Assembly: GCA_963770485.1 (NCBI GenBank)
Contig: CAVYPX010000009.1
Span: 186,001-250,000, forward strand
Length of the DNA: 64,000 bases
Reading direction: 5' to 3'
Source of the DNA: CAVVEC01 sp963770485
Lineage (GTDB): Bacteria; Acidobacteriota; Terriglobia; Terriglobales; Acidobacteriaceae
Below the pieces are notes generated by a model. It worked only from the letters and a program-made list of their open reading frames with translations, was not told where the DNA came from and searched no databases. Positions 17,844-25,821 of the stretch are shown here, piece by piece. The translations under genes were made by a program, and so were the position numbers. Position 1 is the first letter of the stretch. Every line of letters starts with the position of its first letter.

Positions 17844-18695
17844 TTAGTGCGTCGATCGATTTCCGATTCGCCCCACCGTAGAAAACCGCCACAATCGGAG
17901 AATGCCCAGGTGGAGCAAGTAGTCCCGGCATGTCCGCCAAGTGATCTTGCTTTCATCTCCCACCCGCTCCCGAAACACGTAGCCCACTTCAGCGATTTTC
18001 CCTATCCGGCTGCGCCCAAGAATTTCGATCAGGATCTTGTAGCCCCGCGGCCGGAACGTTACTCCCTCCAGTTTATCTCTGCGCACCAGCAGGTACCCGC
18101 TCATCGGGTCGGTCACTCGTCCGACAACTTCGGGCAGAACTACCAACCCGATGCCTTCAGCCGTTCTCGAAATAAGTCGTCTGCGCCAGCTCCATTGGCT
18201 GACGCCTCCCCCTGCCACACGTCGGCTGGCAACGGCCAGGTCAGCTCCTGATTGAATCTGGTCCCATAGCTTGGGGATGACTTCAGGGGGGTGCTGCAGA
18301 TCGGCATCGATCACGCCCAGTACGTCTCCACCAGAAGCTTGCCAGCCACGAATCACGGCTGTGGCCAGACCCCGTTCGCTGGTTCGACGCATCACGCGAA
18401 GGTGCGGAAGGGAAGTGCTGAGCGACTGAGCGCGGCTCCAAGTGCCATCCGGGCTGTCATCGTCCACCACGATGAGCTCATAGGGGATCTGGGACTTTTC
18501 CAGGATCTCGCTCAGCGCCCGAATCATCGGCTCGATATTTTGGGCCTCGTTGAATGTGGGTAAGACTACGGAGAGTCTAGTCGTGGGGCTAGGATCGTCG
18601 CCCTTCGAAACGCACAGAGGGCCAGTTGGCGTCGGGATCAGATTCAAATCGATGCCCGCATACTTGGCAATCTCGCTCTCTGCCATCCCGCCCAT
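17844..18695 (-). CDS. DPM1-like polyprenyl-phosphate glycosyltransferase (GT2)
   Basis: The 283-residue start at 18695 (MGGMAESE) avoids an upstream stretch made of tRNA-like and repeat DNA. The GT2 fold is clear: LSVVLPTFNEAQNI at the N-terminus, VVDDDSPDGT for nucleotide-sugar binding, GVIDADLQHPPE with the metal-binding DAD, and MSGYLLVRRD. A basic region RERVGDESKITW follows. There are no strong C-terminal membrane helices, as in the soluble DPM1 type. It makes polyprenyl-phosphate mannose or a related donor at the cytoplasmic face, a logical supplier for the GT-C enzymes nearby. Confidence 0.87.
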   Translation of the reverse strand: MGGMAESEIAKYAGIDLNLIPTPTGPLCVSKGDDPSPTTRLSVVLPTFNEAQNIEPMIRALSEILEKSQIPYELIVVDDDSPDGTWSRAQSLSTSLPHLRVMRRTSERGLATAVIRGWQASGGDVLGVIDADLQHPPEVIPKLWDQIQSGADLAVASRRVAGGGVSQWSWRRRLISRTAEGIGLVVLPEVVGRVTDPMSGYLLVRRDKLEGVTFRPRGYKILIEILGRSRIGKIAEVGYVFRERVGDESKITWRTCRDYLLHLGILRLWRFSTVGRIGNRSTH

Positions 18696-18704
18696 CGAAT
18701 CGGA

Positions 18705-18726
18705 TGGCGGCGGTGGACTCGAACCT
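18705..18726 (-). repeat. duplicated 3' end of tRNA-Met
   Basis: TGGCGGCGGTGGACTCGAACCT matches the acceptor and T-arm end of the tRNA at 18827-18903 with one missing A, 122 bases away. It carries no other tRNA part. Confidence 0.55.
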
Positions 18727-18826
18727 GAGCCACTTTTCGGGCGGGAGCGCAGCGCGAGCCCGCAGAGCTTGCCCTGAGCGAGTCGAAGGGCGAAATCCCG
18801 AGCCCGCGACGGACCTCGCAAGCTAA

Positions 18827-18903
18827 TGGTGGCGGCGGTAGGACTCGAACCTACGACCTACGGATTATGAGACCGTCGCTCTAACCACCTGAGCTACACC
18901 GCC
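18827..18903 (-). tRNA. tRNA-Met (CAT), elongator type
   Basis: The reverse strand gives GGCGGTG for the 5' acceptor, a D-arm GCTCAGGTGGTTAGAGC, an anticodon loop CTCATAA with CAT, a T-arm with GGTTCGAGTCC and a 3' acceptor CGCCGCC, then A and an encoded CCA. One T-T mismatch closes the anticodon stem. The first pair is G-C, which argues against an initiator tRNA. tRNA-Ile2 (lysidine-modified CAT) is the alternative. Confidence 0.93.
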
Positions 18904-19034
18904 ACTCCGAGGTAAACCCATGATAACACGCTGATTTTTGGATTCGGGCCGAGGTGCCCCGGGCCCTTGTCTCTTCGCTTGTAGCGAGACCAGGTCGTGT
19001 CTGCAAAGGCGAGACGATAACGCATCCTGCGCGA

Positions 19035-19748
19035 TTATTTCGCCGAGTTCGGGCCGCGCCACGTAGAAACCGCGGACGCCCCCCGCGCTAAGTGACCTAG
19101 GCTCGCGGGCTCGACGGTGATGACATCTTTGCCGTGAGTCTTACCCGCGATGATCGGCTTGCCGGGGATGGTTTCATAGGCGTAGCCGGTCAACGTGGCG
19201 GCCACTTGAACTCCGTTTTCAAAAACTCTGACGTTCAGTCGTGCCCAACCGTAGTGAACTTTGCCTCGAATGACAAACTTCAGACCGAGATAGCGATTCT
19301 TGACACCCTTCCCGCCATTGGCCCACGCGCCAACAAAGTGATCCGAACCATCCCAGAAGGAATGCCGGGCCATCGTGTTATCGACGCTGAGAAATTCTCC
19401 AGACGATCCGATCTGGACGCCAGCGGTCAACGCAGAGGCCCAGTGGCTCTGCCCAAGAATCCCATCGCCGCTATGTTGCGGGTGGATTTCGATTCCCTTT
19501 GCGGAGCTGTTCTCCCCGAAATAGGAAGTATGGGACAGCAAAAAGTCTCTGACGCCGTCGTGGTTTACATCCAGATAGAAGATAGGGTTGGTGTGTGAGA
19601 TGCTGCGATGAGCAGGCGTATAGATTATCTTGGCTTCGACAGGCTGCACCAGTGCCAGAATTCCCACTCCCGCCGCACTCGCCGCAAGCGCATAGGAGTT
19701 AACGTGATGTTCCAATCGAAATGACAACTCCTTTACTGGACGCTTCAA
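19035..19748 (-). CDS. exported protein of the four-member family, copy 2
   Basis: I set the start at TTG 19748, because AGGAG lies eight bases upstream and the previous stop ends one base before. An ATG frame at 19844 would overlap the upstream gene by 95 bases. The 237-residue protein has ALAASAAGVGILALVQPVEA, LDVNHDGVRDFLL, NRYLGLKFVIRGKVHYGW and TGYAYETIPGKPIIAGKT. It ends in a VEPASLGHLARGASAVSTWR tail that resembles a PEP-CTERM-like sorting end. Copies 2 and 3 appear translationally coupled. Its function is unknown. Confidence 0.7.
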   Translation of the reverse strand: MKRPVKELSFRLEHHVNSYALAASAAGVGILALVQPVEAKIIYTPAHRSISHTNPIFYLDVNHDGVRDFLLSHTSYFGENSSAKGIEIHPQHSGDGILGQSHWASALTAGVQIGSSGEFLSVDNTMARHSFWDGSDHFVGAWANGGKGVKNRYLGLKFVIRGKVHYGWARLNVRVFENGVQVAATLTGYAYETIPGKPIIAGKTHGKDVITVEPASLGHLARGASAVSTWRGPNSAK

Positions 19749-19749
19749 T

Positions 19750-20454
19750 TTATTTGCTCCTGATTTTGTGCTGCCGACTGGAAAGCGCAGTTGATCCTGC
19801 GGCCAATGCTCCGAGGCTGGCTCCCCCGTGAGTCTTGCCTGCAATGATAGATTTGTTGGGGATGGTTTCGTAGGCGTAGCCGGTCAGGGTAACAGAAAAG
19901 CCAACATTGAGCCATGGAATAGTCAGCCGCGCCCAGCCATAGTGGGTCTTTCCCTTTATCGTGAACTTCAGTCCAAGGTACCGGTTGGTAGCGTCGATCC
20001 AATTTCCTTTGAAGTAGGTGGTGCCAATACAAGAGCGTATCTTACCATCGCATTCGTATGCCATTAGCGCATTCGTTTCGGTGACGCGTTGGCGATTGCT
20101 GATGCGTGTGCCACGCTTCAGGGCAGCAGCAAGAAATCGGTGTGCACCAGGAGCGCCCTCGACCGCATTGCCGGTGGGCACCAGGGCGTAGACTGACCGG
20201 AAGGTACCGGATGCCTTGGAAAGATGATAGTATCCCAGCGTGAAATCGGCGATTCCGTCATTGTTGAGATCGAGGTTATAGGTTGTGTTCACCCCGATGA
20301 CCTCGTAGGTTTTCGTGTAAACGATTTTGGCCTCGGCCGGTTGTGCCAGGGCCAGTATCCCGACTCCCGCCGCGCTCGCCGCAAGAGTATACGAGTTGAG
20401 CCGCTGATGCAGGGATTCGGAAAGGTCCGAGGGTGTCCTGGAAGTGCGCTTCAT
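19750..20454 (-). CDS. exported protein of the four-member family, copy 3
   Basis: The ATG at 20454 follows GGGGGAGGAA and sits 28 bases downstream of a promoter. The 234-residue protein shares ALAASAAGVG-type signal (LAASAAGVGILALAQPAEA), LDLNNDGIADF, NRYLGLKFTIKGKTHYGW and TGYAYETIPNKSIIAGKT. Its tail is shorter: ASLGALAAGSTALSSRQ. A middle segment with CDGKIRSCIG contains two cysteines absent from copy 2. It is transcribed away from copy 4, with a 136-base divergent region. Confidence 0.75.
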   Translation of the reverse strand: MKRTSRTPSDLSESLHQRLNSYTLAASAAGVGILALAQPAEAKIVYTKTYEVIGVNTTYNLDLNNDGIADFTLGYYHLSKASGTFRSVYALVPTGNAVEGAPGAHRFLAAALKRGTRISNRQRVTETNALMAYECDGKIRSCIGTTYFKGNWIDATNRYLGLKFTIKGKTHYGWARLTIPWLNVGFSVTLTGYAYETIPNKSIIAGKTHGGASLGALAAGSTALSSRQHKIRSK

Positions 20455-20481
20455 AGTTCCTCCCCCAAAATGATGGCTCCA

Positions 20482-20510
20482 ACTATCCTCCCGTCTTGTG
20501 CTGCTGTCAA
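20482..20510 (-). promoter_or_regulatory. sigma-70 promoter of copy 3
   Basis: On the reverse strand TTGACA (20510-20505) is followed after 17 bases by GATAGT (20487-20482), 28 bases before the start codon. A second TTGACA on the plus strand at 20534-20539 may serve copy 4, but its -10 is weak. Confidence 0.5.
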
Positions 20511-20590
20511 TCAAGGACCGTCGCGGACCCCGATTGACACGCCGTTCGGCTAGGTCCAAAATGATCCACGCCCGCGTTGAAGGAGGAATC

Positions 20591-21319
20591 ATGCAACGCC
20601 CCCGGACACCCTCTCGGATTTCCGATTCCCTGCATCGTCAACTCAACTCCTACGCCCTTGCCGCCAGTGCAGCGGGAGTGGGAATGCTGGCATTAACACG
20701 ACCTGCCGAGGCAAAGATCGTCTACACGCGAGCCCGTCAGCAAATTTATCAAAATATATACTATGCCCTTGATCTCAATCACGATGGAATTGCTGACGTT
20801 TTTCTGGAAAATACCACATCCAGCACCAGTCTCTGGGTAGGAGGAAGCGTATTAGTAAGTAATATTGGGAGCAATGCTGAAGTAGGCATCCAGAAGAAGT
20901 CGTACGCCTTTCCGTCGGCCTTCGCGCTCGACGCTGGCGTTAGGGTTGGAGCGAACAGGAGGTTTGTTAGGGGCCAAAGCTCATACCGACGTCGCGGAAA
21001 AAATATCGTATTCATGGCCGACAGTGGCTTTTTCAATGGAAGGTCGTCGGTTGATGGCGGTCAGTGGTTGAACGTAAGGAATCGCTATCTGGGCATTAAG
21101 TTTGATATCAAAGGACAAACACACTATGGCTGGGCTCGGCTCGACGTAGGCTGCGCAAACCGTCAGTGCAATGTCTGGTTGACCGGCTACGCGTACGAAA
21201 CCATCCCGAACAGGGCGATCATTGCCGGCAAGACCAAGGGACCCGATGTCATCACCGTTGAAGGCGCGGGTCTCGGCCATCTGGCGCGAGGGCGGCGGCA
21301 GCGAAATAGCGATCGTTAA
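20591..21319 (+). CDS. exported protein of the four-member family, copy 4
   Basis: The ATG at 20591 follows AGGAGGAATC. This 242-residue member has ALAASAAGVGMLALTRPAEA, LDLNHDGIADVFL, NRYLGIKFDIKGQTHYGW and TGYAYETIPNRAIIAGKT. The tail VEGAGLGHLARG is degenerate compared with copy 2 and ends in a basic RRQRNSDR. The GloVer protein 2 follows after 93 bases, repeating the copy 1-GloVer 1 arrangement. Its function is unknown. Confidence 0.75.
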   Translation: MQRPRTPSRISDSLHRQLNSYALAASAAGVGMLALTRPAEAKIVYTRARQQIYQNIYYALDLNHDGIADVFLENTTSSTSLWVGGSVLVSNIGSNAEVGIQKKSYAFPSAFALDAGVRVGANRRFVRGQSSYRRRGKNIVFMADSGFFNGRSSVDGGQWLNVRNRYLGIKFDIKGQTHYGWARLDVGCANRQCNVWLTGYAYETIPNRAIIAGKTKGPDVITVEGAGLGHLARGRRQRNSDR

Positions 21320-21412
21320 CACATCGTTGCGGCTCCTGCCGCGCTGGACCGGCGTCCGGGGCTACCGCTCACCCCGAGCAACTTGCAGATCGAACAAACG
21401 GAGACCTTAATT

Positions 21413-22582
21413 GTGACCAACAAAATGCATGTAATGGCATTCCTGACCGTGCTTGTGTCGGCGGCTCTCGCACCAGCCCAAACTTTCAACGTGCTTTACA
21501 ACTTTACGGGCGGCGTAGACGGGAGCGCTCCCGTCGCGGGCGTGATTCAGGACCAGGCCGGCAACCTGTATGGCACCACCATGGAGGGCGCCTCCGGTGC
21601 GTGCCCTTACGGCGGCTGCGGCGTGGTGTACAAGTTTGACACCGCCGGAACTGAAACCGTATTGCACGCCTTCGTCGACTCGGACGGGGCATGGCCGGTC
21701 GCACCGGTGGTTCGGGACGGCAAAGGCAACCTTTATGGGACCACCGAAGTTGGCGGCTCCGCCGGCTATGGCACCGTCTTCAAGATCGAAACCACGGGGC
21801 GCGAGAAGGTGTTGTACAACTTTACCGGCGGCTTGGACGGCTGCGAACCGGAACAAGGCCTGGTCAGGGACAAAACCGGAAATCTGTATGGCACTACCTA
21901 CAGCTGCAGCCCTTCCGGCGATGGAACGATATTCAAGGTTGACAGTGCGGGGAAATTTACCCTCCTCCACAGCTTCACCGGATCCGGGTCAGACGGCGCG
22001 AACCCGCAGAATGGGCGTCTGGCGATGGACGAGTCTGGCAACCTATATGGCGTGACCCCCGCGGGTGGGTTGTCTGGGTGCCGCGGCGGTTGCGGTGTGC
22101 TCTACGAGTTGAGTAAGAACGGAACGTTTACAGTGCTGCACAGCTTCGCCAGCTACCCGTCAGACGGCTGCAACCCGTACGGATCCGTGCTACAGGACCA
22201 GGCTGGGAACCTCTATGGAACCACCTCCTACTGCGGTTACTTCTACAAAGGGACTATATGGAGGGTGAGCAGGAAAGGCCACGAGGCCATCTTGCACAGC
22301 TTTCGTAGCAGATTGAGCGACGGCTGCTATCCCGAGGCGGGCGTGGCTCGGGACGCGAAGGGCAATCTGTATGGGGTCACCTTGGGTTGCGACGCTAACG
22401 GTTACGGAGCACTGTACGAGCTGAGCGCGAGCGGCGGGTTCACTCTGCTGCACAGGTTTGACGCCTCAGACGGCAACAGGCCCCGTGGCGAAGTGCTACG
22501 AACTAGCAAGGGCACGCTGTTCGGCACCACCGTGGTAGGCGGCACCTACGGCTACGGCACGGTGTGGTCGTACGCGCCCTAA
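21413..22582 (+). CDS. GloVer (TIGR03803) tandem-repeat secreted protein 2
   Basis: A GTG at 21413, eight bases after GGAGA, is the best start; an ATG at 21425 is the alternative. A signal peptide ends at APAQ. Seven repeats follow with GNLYGTTxxG, separated by VLHSF/VLYNF strands and Cys-containing loops (CPYGGCGVVY, CRGGCGVLYEL). The 389-residue protein resembles GloVer protein 1 in architecture but is clearly diverged. It is expected outside the cytoplasm. Its function is unknown. Confidence 0.83.
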   Translation: MTNKMHVMAFLTVLVSAALAPAQTFNVLYNFTGGVDGSAPVAGVIQDQAGNLYGTTMEGASGACPYGGCGVVYKFDTAGTETVLHAFVDSDGAWPVAPVVRDGKGNLYGTTEVGGSAGYGTVFKIETTGREKVLYNFTGGLDGCEPEQGLVRDKTGNLYGTTYSCSPSGDGTIFKVDSAGKFTLLHSFTGSGSDGANPQNGRLAMDESGNLYGVTPAGGLSGCRGGCGVLYELSKNGTFTVLHSFASYPSDGCNPYGSVLQDQAGNLYGTTSYCGYFYKGTIWRVSRKGHEAILHSFRSRLSDGCYPEAGVARDAKGNLYGVTLGCDANGYGALYELSASGGFTLLHRFDASDGNRPRGEVLRTSKGTLFGTTVVGGTYGYGTVWSYAP

Positions 22583-22871
22583 GCCACTGCTCCGAGTAAA
22601 TGAGTAGGGCCGGGTGGCTCAGCGTTTCGCGTTCTGTGCGAAGGCTGGGGCGGTTCGGCCCCCATCAAAATACGGTGCAAGTCAGAAAGCCAATCATTGA
22701 CTCGCCTACGAACATTTCAACCGCAGCGAAATACCGGTCGCACAGTGGTTTGGGCGAGTGTCTTGCTTCCATCGAACATTTCCAACACAACAACCTGAAG
22801 CCGCTCTAGTACTCTTACTAGAGTCAATTGCAAATCCACTGCATCCATTGGCTGGAGGGACCGACCCGACT

Positions 22872-23843
22872 ATGAAAATCGCAAACGATGTCACCGAACT
22901 CATCGGCAACACGCCGCTGGTGCGGTTGAACAAAGTCACCGAAGGCTGCGCCGCCCAGGTAGTGGCGAAGCTCGAAGGCCAGAATCCCTGCGCCAGCGTA
23001 AAAGATCGCATTGGCGTCAGCATGATCGCCGAGGCTGAGCGTGCGGGCAAGATCCAGCCCGGCAAGACGGTGCTGATTGAGCCGACCAGCGGCAACACCG
23101 GAATCGGCCTGGCTTTCGTGGCGGCGGTCAAGGGATACAAACTCATCCTCACTATGCCCGAAACCATGAGCCTGGAGCGGCGCGTCCTGCTGCTCGCTTT
23201 TGGCGCGGAGATCGTTCTCACTCCGGGTCCAAACGGCATGAAAGGCGCCATCGCCAAAGCGGAGGAGATTCTGGCCAGGACTCCGAATGGTTTCATGCCG
23301 CAGCAATTCGACAACCCGGCCAATCCCAGGATTCACGTGGAAACCACCGGCCCTGAAATTTGGAACGACACCGACGGGCGTGCTGACATCCTGATCGCAG
23401 GGGTGGGCACGGGCGGGACTATTACTGGCGTCTGCCAATACATCAAGCCCAAGAAGCCTTCCTTCCGGGCGGTTGCCGTCGAACCCGCCGACAGCCCAGT
23501 GCTCTCGGGCGGCAAGCCTTCGCCGCACAAGATTCAGGGCATCGGCGCCGGGTTTGTGCCCAGCATTCTGCGCACCGACTACATCGACGAGATCATCACC
23601 GTCACCAACGACGACGCGGTGAACATGGCGCGCCGCCTGGCAAAAGAAGAGGGGCTGCTGGTGGGCATTTCGTCGGGCGCTGCCGCAGTTGCCGCTCTCA
23701 AAGTGGCCGGCCGGAAAGAAAACGCGGACAAGCTGATCGTGGTGATTCTGCCGGATTTCGGGGAACGTTACCTCACGAGTATTCTGTTTGATGGACTCCG
23801 GAACCAGGCGCTGCAGATTCCGACTTCGGCGCTTCCGGCCTGA
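22872..23843 (+). CDS. cysK: cysteine synthase A (O-acetylserine sulfhydrylase)
   Basis: This PLP enzyme makes cysteine from O-acetylserine and sulfide. The ATG at 22872 gives the usual 323-residue length; the longer frame upstream has no family similarity. The PLP lysine is K44 in ASVKDRIG. The phosphate and substrate loops are PTSGNTGIGLA and GVGTGGTITG, and the C-terminal ISSGAA follows. The gene is joined to cysE with only three bases between stop and start, so the two subunits of the cysteine synthase complex are likely made together. Confidence 0.95.
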   Translation: MKIANDVTELIGNTPLVRLNKVTEGCAAQVVAKLEGQNPCASVKDRIGVSMIAEAERAGKIQPGKTVLIEPTSGNTGIGLAFVAAVKGYKLILTMPETMSLERRVLLLAFGAEIVLTPGPNGMKGAIAKAEEILARTPNGFMPQQFDNPANPRIHVETTGPEIWNDTDGRADILIAGVGTGGTITGVCQYIKPKKPSFRAVAVEPADSPVLSGGKPSPHKIQGIGAGFVPSILRTDYIDEIITVTNDDAVNMARRLAKEEGLLVGISSGAAAVAALKVAGRKENADKLIVVILPDFGERYLTSILFDGLRNQALQIPTSALPA

Positions 23844-23846
23844 TCC

Positions 23847-24557
23847 ATGCCTCATCTCGTCGCCCTAATTCGCGAGGACGTGGCCACGGTGCTGGAGCGC
23901 GATCCTGCTGCCCGGTCGCGCCTGGAGGTTTTCTTGTGTTATTCCGGGCTGCATGCGGTGTGGTTCCACCGCATCAATCACTGGCTGTGGAACCATCGTC
24001 TCTTTCTGGTTGCGCGATGGCTCTCGCAAGTGGCGCGCTTCCTGACCGCAATCGAAATCCATCCGGGCGCGAAAATCGGCCGACGGCTGTTCATTGATCA
24101 TGGGCTCGGGGTTGTGATCGGCGAAACTTCGATCGTCGGCGACGACGTGACTTTGTATCAGGGCGTGACTCTGGGCGGCACGGGCAAGGAGCATGGCAAG
24201 CGGCATCCGACCATCGAAGACAATGTGGTAATCGGTGGAGGCGCGAAAATCCTCGGCAATATTACTGTGGCCCGCAACTGCCGTATCGGCGCCGGTTCGG
24301 TCGTGCTGCGCAGCGTGCCCGAGCATTCTACGGTCGTAGGTGTTCCCGGCCACATCATTTTCCGCAACGGCGAACGGGTCGTGATCACCGATCCCAAGCA
24401 GATCAACGACCCGCTCTCCGAGGCGCTCGCAGCCGTGGCCGGCGAGGTGAACAAACTACGCGAGCGCGTGCAACGGCTCGAAGGCTCGGAAGCGGTCAGC
24501 GAGCCGCTTTCCGCGTCTCTGCAGCGGATCATGGAAGATATCGATTATCAGATTTAG
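23847..24557 (+). CDS. cysE: serine O-acetyltransferase
   Basis: CysE acetylates serine to give the substrate of CysK. The 236-residue protein has the short bacterial helical N-terminus (LVALIREDVATVLERDPAA), then left-handed beta-helix hexapeptides (IHPGAKIGRRLFIDHG, VVIGETSIVGDDVTLYQGVTLGGTG). His residues in FIDHG and GKRHP are the catalytic and acetyl-CoA positions. The C-terminus ends ...MEDIDYQI; the final Ile is typical of the tail that inserts into CysK. This supports formation of the CysE-CysK complex. Confidence 0.95.
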   Translation: MPHLVALIREDVATVLERDPAARSRLEVFLCYSGLHAVWFHRINHWLWNHRLFLVARWLSQVARFLTAIEIHPGAKIGRRLFIDHGLGVVIGETSIVGDDVTLYQGVTLGGTGKEHGKRHPTIEDNVVIGGGAKILGNITVARNCRIGAGSVVLRSVPEHSTVVGVPGHIIFRNGERVVITDPKQINDPLSEALAAVAGEVNKLRERVQRLEGSEAVSEPLSASLQRIMEDIDYQI

Positions 24558-24565
24558 AACAAACT

Positions 24566-24672
24566 TTGTCATCCCGGCCGGAGCGAAGCGGAGTGGAGGG
24601 ACCTGCTTCTTGAGCAGCAACTGCCGCGTCCTGCGGAGCACAGCAGGTCTCTCCGCTCCGGTCGAGATGACA
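24566..24672. repeat. full copy of the dispersed hairpin repeat
   Basis: TTGTCATCCCGGCCGGAGCG on the left is mirrored by CGCTCCGGTCGAGATGACA on the right, with GGAGGGACCTGC and GCAGGTCTCTCC inside. It follows cysE by nine bases and could act as a transcript-end structure. Confidence 0.7.
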
Positions 24673-24753
24673 GTTTCGAAACGGCATGGCACGCGCTAAG
24701 CCATACCAGCCCTTGCTCGCGATATATCATGTCAAAGTTAAAACATTGATCCC

Positions 24754-25470
24754 ATGAAAGCGATTGCGGTGATTCCCGCCCGGCTGGCCTCGACCCGGCT
24801 GCCACGAAAAATGTTGCGCGAAATTGCCGGCGAACCTCTGCTTGCCCATGTGTATCGCGGCGTGCGATCGTCGCTGCTGCTCGATGACGTCATTGTCGCC
24901 ACCGATTCGGACGAGATCATGCAGGTCTGCCAGAGGCGCGGGTGGAATGCGCGCCTGACTTCGACTGCACACCGCAGCGGCACCGAGCGCGTGCACGAAG
25001 TTTCGAATTCCTTGGTGGCGGATGTTTACGTCAACGCGCAGGGTGACGAGCCGCTGACCCGCGCGGAACACATTGCGGCACTGCTTGCGCTGATGAAAGA
25101 TCCGCAGGTCGAGGTGGGAACGCTGAAGACTCCGGCGTCTCCCGAGGACATCCACAACCCCAACGCGGTGAAGGTCGTAACCGATGGCGGCGGGCGGGCG
25201 CTTTATTTTTCCCGCGCGACCATCCCTTACGACCGCGACGGCGCCGATCCGCGCTACTTCAAGCATCTGGGCATTTACGCCTATCGCAAGCCTGCGCTCG
25301 ACCGTTTCTGCGCGTGGCCCGAGTCGTCCCTGGAGCGCAGCGAGCGCCTGGAGCAATTGCGCTTTCTGGAAAATGGAATTGCGATCCACGTCGCCGAGAC
25401 GCCTTACGACACAGTAGGCGTGGATACGGAAGAGGATTTGCGGCGGGTGGAAGAGATTCTGCGAAGGTGA
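24754..25470 (+). CDS. kdsB: CMP-KDO synthetase (3-deoxy-manno-octulosonate cytidylyltransferase)
   Basis: KdsB activates KDO as CMP-KDO for LPS inner-core synthesis in the cytoplasm. The 238-residue protein starts with AVIPARLASTRLPRKML, the nucleotide-binding signature, and has TDSDEI, TSTAHRSGTERVHE, VNAQGDEPL with the metal-binding Asp, FSRATIPYDRDG and KHLGIYAYR. All family blocks are present in order. It fits with lptD at 53 kb as evidence of an LPS-bearing outer membrane. Confidence 0.95.
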   Translation: MKAIAVIPARLASTRLPRKMLREIAGEPLLAHVYRGVRSSLLLDDVIVATDSDEIMQVCQRRGWNARLTSTAHRSGTERVHEVSNSLVADVYVNAQGDEPLTRAEHIAALLALMKDPQVEVGTLKTPASPEDIHNPNAVKVVTDGGGRALYFSRATIPYDRDGADPRYFKHLGIYAYRKPALDRFCAWPESSLERSERLEQLRFLENGIAIHVAETPYDTVGVDTEEDLRRVEEILRR

Positions 25471-25821
25471 TGGCCGGGCGAGGCGAATCGGAAGCGCTCT
25501 ATTCCCGAAACGGGAATCTTGGACGGTCGATTATCTAGCAGCTATATTTTGACGCTAGGCGCATTTGCTGGCGATTTGGCGAGGCGCCGCGCAGGGATGA
25601 GGGAAATCTTCGTCCCGGACCATGATCGTCGATTGTATGGCATTCCAGGCGGGCTGGCGGGGCATTGCAGAGGGCGCGCGGGTCGTGATTGCGAGGTTCC
25701 GCCGTGCGTTATCTCCTGGCTAATGTATTTTCAGAGACTTGCACCAGCGCTCAATCACTTAGACCAGCTTTCAACGAATTGCAGCAAACGTCAATCACTT
25801 GCGCGCGATCTGCTCCGACGC
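25471..25821. other. intergenic region
   Basis: Convergent ends of kdsB and the kinase gene. I see no gene or clear terminator. Short TCAATCACTTG direct repeats occur near 25755 and 25792. Confidence 0.4.
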
